52,182 bases of DNA from Bacteroidales bacterium (GTDB lineage Bacteria > Bacteroidota > Bacteroidia > Bacteroidales > UBA12077). The position numbers were made by a program, and so were the translations under genes. How positions within the stretch are numbered: position 1 is the stretch's first letter; the number at the start of each line of letters is the position of its first letter. The notes below the pieces were generated by a model. The model was not told the DNA's origin and searched no databases. It worked only from the letters and a program-made list of their open reading frames with translations. The stretch lies in assembly GCA_013138975.1 (NCBI GenBank), contig WTBR01000137.1, positions 1 to 52,182 of the forward strand. Reading direction: 5' to 3'. Below are positions 32,436 through 42,402 of this stretch, piece by piece.

Positions 32436-35400
32436 TTAATTTATTCCTATCCAATTGTCAAGTTTATATTGAAAAGTATGTTCTACTTCTTGCTTTTTTG
32501 CTTCTCCAATTTCCTGAACTTTTTGTTTTAATAACTTTAAAGAATCAACCATTGGGATGACCTGTTCTTTCATAAAGTCATAATCCATGACACGAATAAA
32601 ATCGTCTTTACAACAAAATAATAACATTTCAATATTATCTTTTATTATGAGGAGTAAATCCTGAGTATTAGAATAGCTTTTTATTAAAACTGACCACATT
32701 TTTGATACAGGTGCTATGCAAGAAGAACAACGAGCCATATTATTAATTAAACTTTCTGCAAGCACTTTTTTATTTTGCACATTTGAACAGATTTCACTCC
32801 ATAGTTCCATACCATTTTTACGGAATAGAGAAAAGCTGTTTACTCCATCACTAATAAACTCTTCCAAACAAATATCAAAAGCAATATTGTTTTCGTCCAA
32901 TAATATATGTTCAATGAGTTTTAGCCAAAACTTGTCATTTTTATGATGAACTGCTAGCCACCAAAGTGGTTGAGGAAATCCACAGTATACATTTAAACAA
33001 TCTCTAAGTAGACTCTCGGGAAATACTTCAAGTATTTTTTCGGTATCCTTCTCAAACAAATCCTTATCTCCAAATATCGCATTTATTATTTCTTTTGGGG
33101 GAGAGTATGAATTTAATAGTACTGCCTTAATCCACCTAACATCCAGTCTACCCGAATTTACAAGAGCAATTATCGCATTTTTTTCAGAATTATCTAGTTT
33201 GTTCCAATATTCAATAATCCATTTTAAGTTTGATAGTATAAAGCTAGTATCTTTATAATTAACGAGTTTCGAGAATAGCTTTTTTCTAACTTTAAAGTTT
33301 GTAGAAGTTAGCTCCATTAAATTATCAGCAATCGCCATCTCATATTCATCAAGTATTTTATCGTTTTGAATCTGATAATCAATTCTTTCAAACCAAGATT
33401 CTAAAACATCAAGTCCCGTTTCTACATCTAAATATTTTATTGCATCATCCATAGTTGCACCAAAACGAGCAGAATTTATATGAACTCCTAATGGAACATT
33501 TTCAACACAAGCAGGAAACAATTTCCCCCACAACTGCCACATTTCCTTTTTTTGGGCTTCATCAAAATCCCTACTAAAAACTGACTCATGACTGTAGTCT
33601 ATTGAAAATGTAGAAATTAGACTAAAAGCTCTTATTGTAATATGCTTTTTAGTAAATGATTGTATTGATAGTTCCTTAACTAATGCTTTATGCGCGTCAG
33701 TTAAAGAAAACCAATTAAGCAATGATGCTCTTATTGTACTAAATACTACAGAAGGATGCTCGTCATTAAATAACTCATTGATCAGTTCGTTATCTACAAT
33801 GTATGGATGTGCAAATATTTGATAAACTACCTTTTGGCGAATAAATCCTTCATTAAATTGTAGAAGTAAACATATATCGTCTTTTGAAACTTTCTTTTTC
33901 TTTTTTAAACTTTCGATATATATCCATGCATCGTGAATATTGGGCTTAATACCTTTTGATATTAGGTCTTCGACTCTTTTAATAATTAATTCATCATAAT
34001 CTACAAATAAGTTTGAAAATCCACCTTCGTTTGAAATGAATGGTATATCATTATACCAGTATATGTTATAACTACTTGTTCCACCACTTTGAATTTTTCC
34101 TACTAATTGGTGATATTGTTCCTCCTCTAATTCCTTAATAAAGTTTGTTAAGAAAATTAGAGAAGTATCTTCTACTGATGGGAATATAGAATCTAAACCA
34201 ATAAATGCAATATTTATAACTTCGTTTGTGTATTCGGTTTTTATCTTATTGTAAATAAAAGAATAATTTCTTGTAGCCAAAAATGAAGTAAATGGATTTA
34301 GACAAGCAATACACTTTTTATATTGTTCAAGTTTAGATTTTTGTTTTACAGAGGCTCTTTCAAAAAATAAATACCTACCAGCTTCATAATAATTAGGATG
34401 TGTAATTAATAAAGACTCAGCAGTTATAGTAATCAATCCTCTTTCTTCTAAATAATTAATTGCATCTACAACATCTTCTTCTATAACTAAATCATCTGGA
34501 TATTCAGGAAATATTGGAGTTTTATCATTAGCAAAACTACTCGTAAAAACTTCCTTTTCTGTAATAGAGAATAAGGTAGTCGTACTTGATGTAATATAAG
34601 TTAAATCCTTAAATTCTAATTTATGAATAGGGCTTGAACATATAGAAATTAAAGAAAGAACACTTGCTGCATACTCATTTTTAGATTTTATGTCATTTGC
34701 AATTTCAACCGAATTTCTTCTTGCTATATGCTCAAGTTCATTAAAGTCTTTATTTATTAATTGGTCTATTTCTTCATTTACTAGATACATCAATTGACCA
34801 ATTTGTAATATATTCTCACTTTTAGTATCTAAAATCCCTTTTGACACAACACTTATGATTTCCTTTGGTAATGATTTGCTTATGGCAAGAAGTTCCCAAA
34901 ATGATATAATCTCATCATTCTTCTTAATTGTCAGTTCTTGCCAAGGATATCCTTTGATTTTATAATCTGAAATATTATTTGAATCAAAAATTTCACTTAG
35001 CAATTCTACCTTTGAAGAAACAATTATAAAGTGATGTTTCTCTTTATTTCCAAGCAAATCTTTTAACTTGTGCAGAATTTCGAAATAGTTTTCTTTTAAC
35101 GAGATATATCCGAAAGGGTCTTCTAATATTGCAATTTTGTTGTCGGATATATTAGAATTAAGAAAGCGTTTTAGGTCTGAAATATCATCATTAATTTGGT
35201 AATCATATCCTTTATTTACAAAATGAGATGCAGTAGTTTTTGCTAATTCAGTCTTACCACATTGTGATATTCCTGTTAAAAGTAATGCCCCATTTTTACC
35301 AAGTTCCTCAATTAAATAACTTTCCTCAATTCTGGTTTTATAATGTGAATCAATAATGGGTGAGCCTATTTTATTTGATTGAATATGGTTATATAACTCT

Positions 35401-36095
35401 TCTGATATTTCCTCACCTGTATCCCTACCTTTTTTCACAATCTCAAGAAGTTGTAAGTACACAACATCTGCTCTTGATTGCGCAATTGAATAATTAGCAT
35501 TCAGTGTTAAATTAATATAATTGTCAACTTTTTCATCAGTAAACTCTTCAAAGATTAAACACTGTTCTAATACTTTATCTAATTCAGTCTTAGTTTTGAA
35601 ATTTTCGGCTTGTATCCTACAGAATTCCTCACGTTGATTCATAATATCCGTACTTCCAAGCTTAAGACTTTTAAGAGCCTCTTTAAATTCAATAAAAAAT
35701 GTTTTTGAAAATGATAAAGAGTTATGTTTCTCAAAAGATAAAAAATCGGTCTTTAAATTTAATATTGAATCAGAGCATCTCGAATGAGTCACAAATAATG
35801 CAATACTTTGCTTAGTATCAATTAGCTTTTGCAATAAATTATTATCTGTTTTTCGTTCTTGAAAGTGACAAAGCCAATTAACAATCTTAGGTATACCAAT
35901 TAAATTTTTCTCTCTTTTTACTTGAATTTCTATATTAAATGTTACTCCATTTTTTTCTATTATTAACAAAGCATCTTCGCTACCTTCCTTTTCGACAAAT
36001 AAATTTATTTTATCTGCCTTAGTCACTAAAGCTATCAATACTGTTACTTTGTATTGGTATTCATATCCTTTTATGCCATCAATTGTAACACTCAT
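32436..36095 (-). CDS. Nuclease-STAND ATPase, Avs-like antiphage candidate
   Basis: This 1219-residue protein has three parts. Residues 1-130 resemble the DUF4297/Cap4-type nuclease fold: GYEYQYK near the start, E35/E40/D41 (FVEKEGSEDALLI) and E56-x-Q58-V-K60 (NIEIQVKR), that is, a PD-(D/E)xK-type site with the QxK variant. Residues about 250-600 form a P-loop STAND-like NTPase with Walker A GISQCGKTE (275-283) and Walker B NKIAILEDPFG (about 319-329), which fits the nSTAND3 group. The long C-terminal part is alpha-helical, without clear repeats, and is the expected sensor region. It is the only gene of inserted cassette II. Avs-type defence is inference by architecture. Confidence 0.72.
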   Translation of the reverse strand: MSVTIDGIKGYEYQYKVTVLIALVTKADKINLFVEKEGSEDALLIIEKNGVTFNIEIQVKREKNLIGIPKIVNWLCHFQERKTDNNLLQKLIDTKQSIALFVTHSRCSDSILNLKTDFLSFEKHNSLSFSKTFFIEFKEALKSLKLGSTDIMNQREEFCRIQAENFKTKTELDKVLEQCLIFEEFTDEKVDNYINLTLNANYSIAQSRADVVYLQLLEIVKKGRDTGEEISEELYNHIQSNKIGSPIIDSHYKTRIEESYLIEELGKNGALLLTGISQCGKTELAKTTASHFVNKGYDYQINDDISDLKRFLNSNISDNKIAILEDPFGYISLKENYFEILHKLKDLLGNKEKHHFIIVSSKVELLSEIFDSNNISDYKIKGYPWQELTIKKNDEIISFWELLAISKSLPKEIISVVSKGILDTKSENILQIGQLMYLVNEEIDQLINKDFNELEHIARRNSVEIANDIKSKNEYAASVLSLISICSSPIHKLEFKDLTYITSSTTTLFSITEKEVFTSSFANDKTPIFPEYPDDLVIEEDVVDAINYLEERGLITITAESLLITHPNYYEAGRYLFFERASVKQKSKLEQYKKCIACLNPFTSFLATRNYSFIYNKIKTEYTNEVINIAFIGLDSIFPSVEDTSLIFLTNFIKELEEEQYHQLVGKIQSGGTSSYNIYWYNDIPFISNEGGFSNLFVDYDELIIKRVEDLISKGIKPNIHDAWIYIESLKKKKKVSKDDICLLLQFNEGFIRQKVVYQIFAHPYIVDNELINELFNDEHPSVVFSTIRASLLNWFSLTDAHKALVKELSIQSFTKKHITIRAFSLISTFSIDYSHESVFSRDFDEAQKKEMWQLWGKLFPACVENVPLGVHINSARFGATMDDAIKYLDVETGLDVLESWFERIDYQIQNDKILDEYEMAIADNLMELTSTNFKVRKKLFSKLVNYKDTSFILSNLKWIIEYWNKLDNSEKNAIIALVNSGRLDVRWIKAVLLNSYSPPKEIINAIFGDKDLFEKDTEKILEVFPESLLRDCLNVYCGFPQPLWWLAVHHKNDKFWLKLIEHILLDENNIAFDICLEEFISDGVNSFSLFRKNGMELWSEICSNVQNKKVLAESLINNMARCSSCIAPVSKMWSVLIKSYSNTQDLLLIIKDNIEMLLFCCKDDFIRVMDYDFMKEQVIPMVDSLKLLKQKVQEIGEAKKQEVEHTFQYKLDNWIGIN

Positions 36096-36119
36096 GCTCT
36101 ATTTTATTATTGCCACTAA

Positions 36120-36194
36120 CAATTTAGTATAACCGCTTAGCACCTTCTATTTTTTTTAAAACAAATCAACCAAAAATGCAATTCTATTTTTCAT
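36120..36194. repeat. Cassette-end repeat, copy C (left arm plus core)
   Basis: The left arm (36120-36150) is 30/31 identical to 32164-32194, with CCGCTTAGCACCT at 36133-36145. The core at 36172-36194 is identical to the other two cores. The right arm is absent, as expected for the border next to the rhomboid gene. The stop of the rhomboid gene (36184-36186) lies inside the core. Confidence 0.75.
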
Positions 36195-36858
36195 TATATG
36201 TATTATTTGATACGGCCTCAATTTCCCAGTATTTTTCTTCACCATCAGCTTCATCATCTTCATCCTCATCTTCCAGCTCCCAACTATATTTTCTTCTGGC
36301 TGGCCCTTTATCTTTATAATAAATTGCTAATACAAGTCCTGCTATCGCTCCCATAAGATGCGATTCCCAGGATATATGTGGTTGAATAGGCAGAACTCCC
36401 CAAACCATACTTCCATATAAAAATACAACAAGCAATGATATTGCCATTAACTTCATATTTCTACTTAGTACACCACTAAAAAACAAAAAAGAAGCAAAAC
36501 TATAAACCAAACCACTTGCACCAATATGATATGCTTGCCGCGCTCCAAACCATATCCAAATATTTGCAATAAAATAACTCAAGAAAAAGACTTTATATGC
36601 AATTTTATTATAAAAATAAAAAAGACCGGTTCCCAAAATTAAAATTGGAATACTATTGGCAATAAGATGTCCAAAGTCTGAGTGAATTAAAGGTGCAGTT
36701 AAGATTCCTGTTAATCCTTTAATCCTTAATGGGAAAATACCTAAAGAAGTAAAGTCAAGATTAAGTAAAACTTCAGTAATTTTTATCAACCATATAATGA
36801 AAAGAAAAAATAATGGAAATATTACACTGTATAAAAACCGTTTCTGATCTTCTTTCAT
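36184..36858 (-). CDS. Rhomboid family intramembrane serine protease
   Basis: This 224-residue membrane protease has about six transmembrane helices, with catalytic Ser115 in HIGASGLVYSF and catalytic His167 in SWESHLMGAIAGL. The N-terminal HSDFGHLIANSIP carries the conserved H...N pattern. The acidic C-terminal tail (EDEDEDDEADGEE) is cytoplasmic by topology. Its stop codon sits within the repeated core. Before insertion of the two cassettes its last codons would have overlapped the rlpA start by about 11 bases, so it and rlpA were probably one operon. Confidence 0.88.
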   Translation of the reverse strand: MKEDQKRFLYSVIFPLFFLFIIWLIKITEVLLNLDFTSLGIFPLRIKGLTGILTAPLIHSDFGHLIANSIPILILGTGLFYFYNKIAYKVFFLSYFIANIWIWFGARQAYHIGASGLVYSFASFLFFSGVLSRNMKLMAISLLVVFLYGSMVWGVLPIQPHISWESHLMGAIAGLVLAIYYKDKGPARRKYSWELEDEDEDDEADGEEKYWEIEAVSNNTYNEK

Positions 36859-36902
36859 AGAATATCTATTTAATTTATAAATATCCTACTTTTTACCCAA
36901 AT

Positions 36903-36933
36903 AAAAAACCCAATCATTTTTTTGATTGGGTTT
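36903..36933 (-). terminator. Rho-independent terminator of the C25 protease gene
   Basis: Arms AAACCCAATCA (36906-36916) and TGATTGGGTTT (36923-36933) enclose six T. On the minus strand the hairpin is followed by a T-run. It lies 19 bases past the stop at 36952. Confidence 0.88.
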
Positions 36934-36951
36934 GATAATATCTCTTTAAAA

Positions 36952-39900
36952 CTATTTAGTGATTATTCTTTTACATAATACCGATCCTTTATTTGATTCA
37001 ATTGACAATAAGTAAATTCCCTTAGACTTATTCGTTATATCAATCTGCTCCAGTATATTATGATTACTTTCAATGTTTTTTATATAAACAACAGATCCTA
37101 TTATATCATATATTTTTACAATATATGTACTATTCTTAGAATTTAATATTTCTAAATTAAATATTCCGGATGAAGGATTAGGATAAACCTTAAAATCTCT
37201 TTCATTTACAGTTGTTATTCCAGTTGTTGAAGATAAGCTAGCACTGCACATTACATCTGCATTTACTAAATTTAATGTGCTATCGTAATCCCAAAAACCT
37301 TCTTTACTTAGAGTAAAACTTAAATTATCGCCCGTTTCAACTTCAGTAAAAATAGTTTTCCCAATAGAGTCTGTATATTGTGTTAAGCCATTAAATTCAA
37401 CCGCAACATTTTCAATAATATGTAATTCGGCATCAAGTGCTTCAAAAGTTACATTAAAAAATAATCTTGACAGGCTTTCTTCAATGGTTTTGTTTTCATC
37501 AATATTAATCATATCAGCTACTTCAGCAAAACCTCCTTTTGAAATATTATACTCTTGATTTAATGAATACGTAACATTAAACACATATTCACCCATTGAA
37601 TTAGATGCTCCACTTTTTCCATTAAAACTAATAATTGCTCCTTCAACCGGATCTGTTCCATCATTTATCTCAAATGTAATTTCGTATGATTTATACGAAA
37701 GTTCCTTTTCAATTATAAGATTATTTCCCAATACATTTGCAGATCCTACTTCATCATTAAAATGTGTTTTAGATATTTTATATGGTATATCATTTGCTTC
37801 TAAAACACTATCGAACACAGCAATTCCTTGTGCATCTGTATAAAGTGTATCTTCATCTAATATTACCTGAGCATTGTATATTGGTCTGGATTCTCCCGTA
37901 ATCAGGTATGATACTTTATATGTTGCAAATCCTGTTTCCATTATCAAATTTACGGTTGAGTCTTTCAGAACATTCATTGTATCAATGATATTATTATATC
38001 CCGATTTACGAACAGTATAAATTAACATTGTGTCCATATTTACTTGATCGAAAAAAGCTATACCACTAGAATTTGAAAATTCGTTTTTATCATCAAACTC
38101 AACCAAAACATTTTGAATTGGGTTAGTTCCATCAGTAATTGCGAATTCAACATTATATTTAATCGCATTTAAAATAATATTTTCTGATAAATCTGAGGTA
38201 ACATCTAAATTTGCAATGGAATCATTATGTCCATATGTCTGGATTGTATATTCCCTATTTAAACCATATTCAACATTCGTAAAAGTTGCCACACCCTTGG
38301 TGGTAGATAATGTTTTTCCGTCAAAGCTAACCTCACCGTCAATGTACTGTTCATCCTCACCAAATAAATTATAACTAACATTATATTTAGATACGTCCAG
38401 TTGAATTTCTTCCGCTGTATTTTCAAATATATTTACGAATTTCTCAAAATTGTTGTATCCAATTGCTGACGCTTTTAATAAATAATTTATTCCTTCAGGA
38501 ACATTATTAAAATTTACAATTCCGCTAGCATCAGTAGTTTCTGTCTTATCGTTAAATTCTACAATAGCATCTTGAATTACTCCTGCAGATCCTTGAACGG
38601 TTATTTGATAATCGATTCCAACAATACTTCTTATATCTGCTTTCCAACCAGATCTAATATCCGATATATCAGAGATAAAAACAAAAGTAAGAGCACCATC
38701 ACTATTATTTGCAGTTATATTACCAGGACTTGAAGTGCCACAATATTCACCAATTAATTCATCTTCGGTTGTTAAACCATTATATATCTGCAACTTATCA
38801 TAATCACAAAATGAATGAGATTCAACATCAAAAGACAAAAAATTCACAGAAATAAATTTGTTTATATCGTCCGGTTCAAATGTTATTGTATCATTTTCAT
38901 TATCGGTATAATCTCCTGTTTTCCCTCCTGCATCATAAAAATATGCACTGGTTGTTATAATTGCATTTTCATCTGAAATAAGAATTTCGGGTACTTCTCC
39001 TATAACCAACTCTTTACTTTCTGATGCTGAATAAAAATTATAACTTACATCCTTAACTTCCAAAGTAAAATAAATGTTTTTACCAGAAGGGGTTCCCGAA
39101 TCAGCAGTTGCATTAAATTTTAAGGTATCCGATTCTTGAGCGTTTAAACTAAAGCTTCCTGTTTCCGAATTATTTACGGTTAGATATGTTTCTCCTCCTC
39201 CTATAATTGCAAGGATACCATTTAAATTATCAATTGCGGCATTCCCGGTATTCGTTACTATTAGCTTTATATCTCCTGTTTCGTCAGGATCAAATACACC
39301 ATCGTTATTCCCCGAGCTATCATCAATTAATAAATTCCCTATCTCTATTTCAGGAGCATTAACTGTAATACTAATTTTAGAATCCCATGCATATTCATAG
39401 CTACTAACATCTTCGCCAACAATTTCTAAATCGAAACTAACTTTTTGCTGATCAATGAATTTATTTTTAAATTCGATTGTAAAAGATGCTTCAATAAATG
39501 CAGAATCTGATTTTAATATTGTTCCAAACTCTTGTGTATCATCAGATATGATAATATTTGTATCTACCGTACTTATGTTTGCCATAACATTATATGCATC
39601 CAAATTTCCAGATAAATTCTTTAACTGTATATGGAGTTTTATGCTTTCACCATAATCTACTTCAGAATTATTATTTTCAAGAGCATCATCAATTAAATAA
39701 TGGTCTAAAATTATATATGGTGTTGTTGCGGGTACAATAATAATCTCATCTATTTTTGGTTGACGATTTTGCTTTGTAATAACAATGTCGAGCACACCTA
39801 CATCGGATAATGAAATAAAAGATAACTCTACAATTCCCGTTGCATCTGCTAATTGAGCATCAAGCAATACTCCTTCAAATGAGATTGCCACATATGCATC

Positions 39901-41814
39901 TTCTTCTGTTATAACTTGAAAATCTGATGTTCCTATTACAATTTCTGAATTATACGATGAAATTAATGCACTGGGAACAGTAACAAAAGGAGTTAATGAT
40001 GGATCTCCCATTAAATGATAAATTTCCCAATAATAATCTTTAAGCGAAGATCCAAAAGCCTCAACAGCTAAATTTCCTGCAACATTAATTTGGCCTTGAG
40101 TTATATACCAATCTTGTTTATCCTCTCCGTTTAAATGAAAGAACCTATCGTAGACTCCCAAGTCACTATTTTCATATGTAGGATTTGGAGTAACTGTTTC
40201 AGTTAAACCTACTCCCCAATAATAATCTTCATCCCAATAAGTTAAATTTGAACCTCCAATATAGCCAACTGCTCCTTTATTTGCTGCCATTAGTATTTCT
40301 TCACCAAAACAATCATCATTATAAAAAGTATTTGACTGACAACAATTTCCTATAATTAAAGGATACATGTGATCATTTGTTAATCCATCGATATGATTTA
40401 TGTTAAAACTTGGATCGGACCACCCACTTGAACCACAATGGGCTGTATAGTTAGTAAAAGAAACTCCTGAACTAATATAACTTCTTATTGAAGCAGATGC
40501 ATCTGCATTACTAGAAGACATTACACCACTTGCATCTTCATACAAATAAAAATATGAATTAATACTATTATCCAAATTTGTATAATTATCATTAGCGTAG
40601 TTTATTGCACCATTTCCATGTGTTGGGGCATAACTTCCGTCTACTCCGGCAACTAAAACAACATTATCTAAATATGTCGGATCGGGCATTTCATATTTTT
40701 CAATCTCCAGTGTTTTATCAATCTGCGGTTGTAATTCATCTATTGATTCCGCAGAAAATCTTCCATAAAATACCTCAGGTAATTTATCACCAGTATATTC
40801 ACAATAATAAAGATCTGTGTAATGTGAAAAACCAATTAACTGAGTATAAAACGTAGGAATTTGAGCAACATCACCAACGAATAAAACAAATGTCGGTGAA
40901 ACTCCATCTACAGGATTATCATACAAATCTGTTAAGTATGCTTTTATATTAATTGTAGTATTTCCAACATTCTCATCATCAGTGTATGCTTCTATTACAG
41001 TAAATCCTTTCATTATTTTCCATTCAATAAATGGCTGCAAAGTTTCTTCAAACATTCTATCAGAAACAATAACATATTTTACAGGATTACTTATTAGGGC
41101 TTTTGGATCACTACTTGTATTTAAAGTGTTCAATGAAAGATTTTCAAAATAAGGAGATGCTAAGGTTTTTGTATTAATTGATTTTGTACTTACATCATCT
41201 ACAAAACTTACTTCTACTTGTATATTATTAAGAATTTTTAGCGTGTTTTCTATTGGATTATATTCAAAAGGAGAAATTTCAATATATCCAAGATGCTTAC
41301 TTCTAAGAAATCCTCTATCTTCATATTTTACAATTTCATTTTTAAAGAATTCATTTCTGCTATAAATATCTTTGTTTTTGTAAAAAAGAACTTTTTCAGG
41401 ATCATCACTCTTTGAAAGTGAAGGTTGTGCAGGAATAATTTCTTTTAAAAGATTGTAATCTTTTAATTTTACAATCTCCTCATCATAGCTTAAAATCTTT
41501 ACAACTGGTTTTGTATTTTGCGGGATTTCAATTAATCTGCATATCAAAGGTAAATTTGGATTTCCTTTGTCGTAACTCTTATACATTCGATCTGAACTGA
41601 GCTCAATAAAAGTTCCTTCTTTTGTTTCTTTCTCAATTAATTCAATAAAACTAATTGACTCAGATATCAAAATACCATTCGAAATATTTTGTACTACTTC
41701 AATATTTTTTAATGTTTGTTTTGAAGGATTTAAATCAATTCTAACTTTTTTCTGAGAAAATGCAGAAATTGAAATAAAAGTCAATAGTAGAATATAGGCA
41801 ACACGTTTAATCAT
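36952..41814 (-). CDS. Gingipain-like (C25) cysteine protease with CUB, Ig-like repeats and T9SS tail
   Basis: I start at ATG 41812-41814, where MIKRVAYILLLTFISISAFSQ is a clean signal peptide; the earlier in-frame ATG at 41901 would put 29 unneeded residues before it. The 1620-residue protein has a propeptide (about 25-240), then a C25 peptidase domain with catalytic His459 (NYTAHCGSSGW) and Cys491/492 (IGNCCQSNTF). A CUB domain (residues about 980-1090, ending SGWKADI) and about six 80-90-residue beta modules follow, each with (V/I)xFxxK...TxxxGxxxF. A T9SS type A tail ends it (VYPNPSSGIF, KGIYLLSI, KRIITK). It should be a surface or secreted protease. Confidence 0.88.
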   Translation of the reverse strand: MIKRVAYILLLTFISISAFSQKKVRIDLNPSKQTLKNIEVVQNISNGILISESISFIELIEKETKEGTFIELSSDRMYKSYDKGNPNLPLICRLIEIPQNTKPVVKILSYDEEIVKLKDYNLLKEIIPAQPSLSKSDDPEKVLFYKNKDIYSRNEFFKNEIVKYEDRGFLRSKHLGYIEISPFEYNPIENTLKILNNIQVEVSFVDDVSTKSINTKTLASPYFENLSLNTLNTSSDPKALISNPVKYVIVSDRMFEETLQPFIEWKIMKGFTVIEAYTDDENVGNTTINIKAYLTDLYDNPVDGVSPTFVLFVGDVAQIPTFYTQLIGFSHYTDLYYCEYTGDKLPEVFYGRFSAESIDELQPQIDKTLEIEKYEMPDPTYLDNVVLVAGVDGSYAPTHGNGAINYANDNYTNLDNSINSYFYLYEDASGVMSSSNADASASIRSYISSGVSFTNYTAHCGSSGWSDPSFNINHIDGLTNDHMYPLIIGNCCQSNTFYNDDCFGEEILMAANKGAVGYIGGSNLTYWDEDYYWGVGLTETVTPNPTYENSDLGVYDRFFHLNGEDKQDWYITQGQINVAGNLAVEAFGSSLKDYYWEIYHLMGDPSLTPFVTVPSALISSYNSEIVIGTSDFQVITEEDAYVAISFEGVLLDAQLADATGIVELSFISLSDVGVLDIVITKQNRQPKIDEIIIVPATTPYIILDHYLIDDALENNNSEVDYGESIKLHIQLKNLSGNLDAYNVMANISTVDTNIIISDDTQEFGTILKSDSAFIEASFTIEFKNKFIDQQKVSFDLEIVGEDVSSYEYAWDSKISITVNAPEIEIGNLLIDDSSGNNDGVFDPDETGDIKLIVTNTGNAAIDNLNGILAIIGGGETYLTVNNSETGSFSLNAQESDTLKFNATADSGTPSGKNIYFTLEVKDVSYNFYSASESKELVIGEVPEILISDENAIITTSAYFYDAGGKTGDYTDNENDTITFEPDDINKFISVNFLSFDVESHSFCDYDKLQIYNGLTTEDELIGEYCGTSSPGNITANNSDGALTFVFISDISDIRSGWKADIRSIVGIDYQITVQGSAGVIQDAIVEFNDKTETTDASGIVNFNNVPEGINYLLKASAIGYNNFEKFVNIFENTAEEIQLDVSKYNVSYNLFGEDEQYIDGEVSFDGKTLSTTKGVATFTNVEYGLNREYTIQTYGHNDSIANLDVTSDLSENIILNAIKYNVEFAITDGTNPIQNVLVEFDDKNEFSNSSGIAFFDQVNMDTMLIYTVRKSGYNNIIDTMNVLKDSTVNLIMETGFATYKVSYLITGESRPIYNAQVILDEDTLYTDAQGIAVFDSVLEANDIPYKISKTHFNDEVGSANVLGNNLIIEKELSYKSYEITFEINDGTDPVEGAIISFNGKSGASNSMGEYVFNVTYSLNQEYNISKGGFAEVADMINIDENKTIEESLSRLFFNVTFEALDAELHIIENVAVEFNGLTQYTDSIGKTIFTEVETGDNLSFTLSKEGFWDYDSTLNLVNADVMCSASLSSTTGITTVNERDFKVYPNPSSGIFNLEILNSKNSTYIVKIYDIIGSVVYIKNIESNHNILEQIDITNKSKGIYLLSIESNKGSVLCKRIITK

Positions 41815-41945
41815 AACGTTCTGTTTTTTATACAATAAAATTAATAAATAGGGTGCAACAAGGTAATATACTTCTACGGTAAAAAGAACTATTTTGTTCA
41901 CTTTTAACAGTAATGAAATTCTTAATGTCCTTTATATTACATTAA

Positions 41946-42030
41946 ATCCGCAATCCGTGCTAAGGAATTATTAATAATCAGCATTTGATTATAATTTTTT
42001 ATCATCTATATTAGTTTACCGTGGCACGGC
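41946..42030. repeat. Palindromic intergenic repeat, second copy of the GTGCTACG family
   Basis: ATCCGTGCTAAGG near 41950-41963 and the palindrome CCGTGGCACGG near 42018-42028 lie in a 266-base AT-rich spacer. They resemble the arms at 23010-23110 (ATCCGTGCTACGAC). A dispersed palindrome of this genome is the simplest reading. Confidence 0.35.
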
Positions 42031-42080
42031 TAATTACTTAATATTTAAATGAATAAAAATTTACTTGCAGATATTAGGTA

Positions 42081-42395
42081 TTATTGATTTATCTTTCCAA
42101 TTTTAGATTCGATAGATTCAATCTTTTGATTTAAACGATCTGATTTCCCTTTCCGTATATCCAGCGTAATACTTGAATAAACCCTGTTTGAAAATGGTTC
42201 AAGTACCTGATATGATTTATTTACAAAAGCTAATGCTTCCTCAAGGGTCTCAGTTTCAATAATAGTTCCCATTGCAGTTAATTTGTAAGTTGCACCACTT
42301 TTATTAATCATATCAATGATTTTACTTACAGACTCGCTTGCACTGTCACCCGTTTTATCCGTTGGAAACATGGCAAATTCAAGAAGTACAGACAT
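42081..42395 (-). CDS. MTH1187 family thiamine-binding protein
   Basis: This 104-residue ferredoxin-like fold protein matches the YqgV/MTH1187 group (PF01910, formerly DUF77): LLEFAMFPTDKTGDSASESV at the start, YKLTAMGTIIETETLEEAL, and SSITLDIRKGKSDRLNQKI near the end. Members bind hydroxymethylpyrimidine or thiamine. It follows the Ig-like lipoprotein gene by 7 bases, which suggests a common transcript. Confidence 0.87.
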   Translation of the reverse strand: MSVLLEFAMFPTDKTGDSASESVSKIIDMINKSGATYKLTAMGTIIETETLEEALAFVNKSYQVLEPFSNRVYSSITLDIRKGKSDRLNQKIESIESKIGKINQ

Positions 42396-42402
42396 AATAG
42401 TT

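Noticed and set aside
32369..32560. Small plus-strand frame (63 codons)
   Set aside because: It is antisense to the end of the STAND gene and to repeat sequence, with no recognisable features.
31175..36194. A true integron array with canonical attC sites
   Set aside because: The arms and core do not give clear RYYYAAC/GTTRRRY cores, the junction core is derived from rlpA, and no integrase gene is in the window. I describe it as cassette-like only.
41815..41901. Upstream ATG start of the C25 protease gene
   Set aside because: It would place 29 residues in front of a complete signal peptide; the internal ATG at 41814 is far more plausible.
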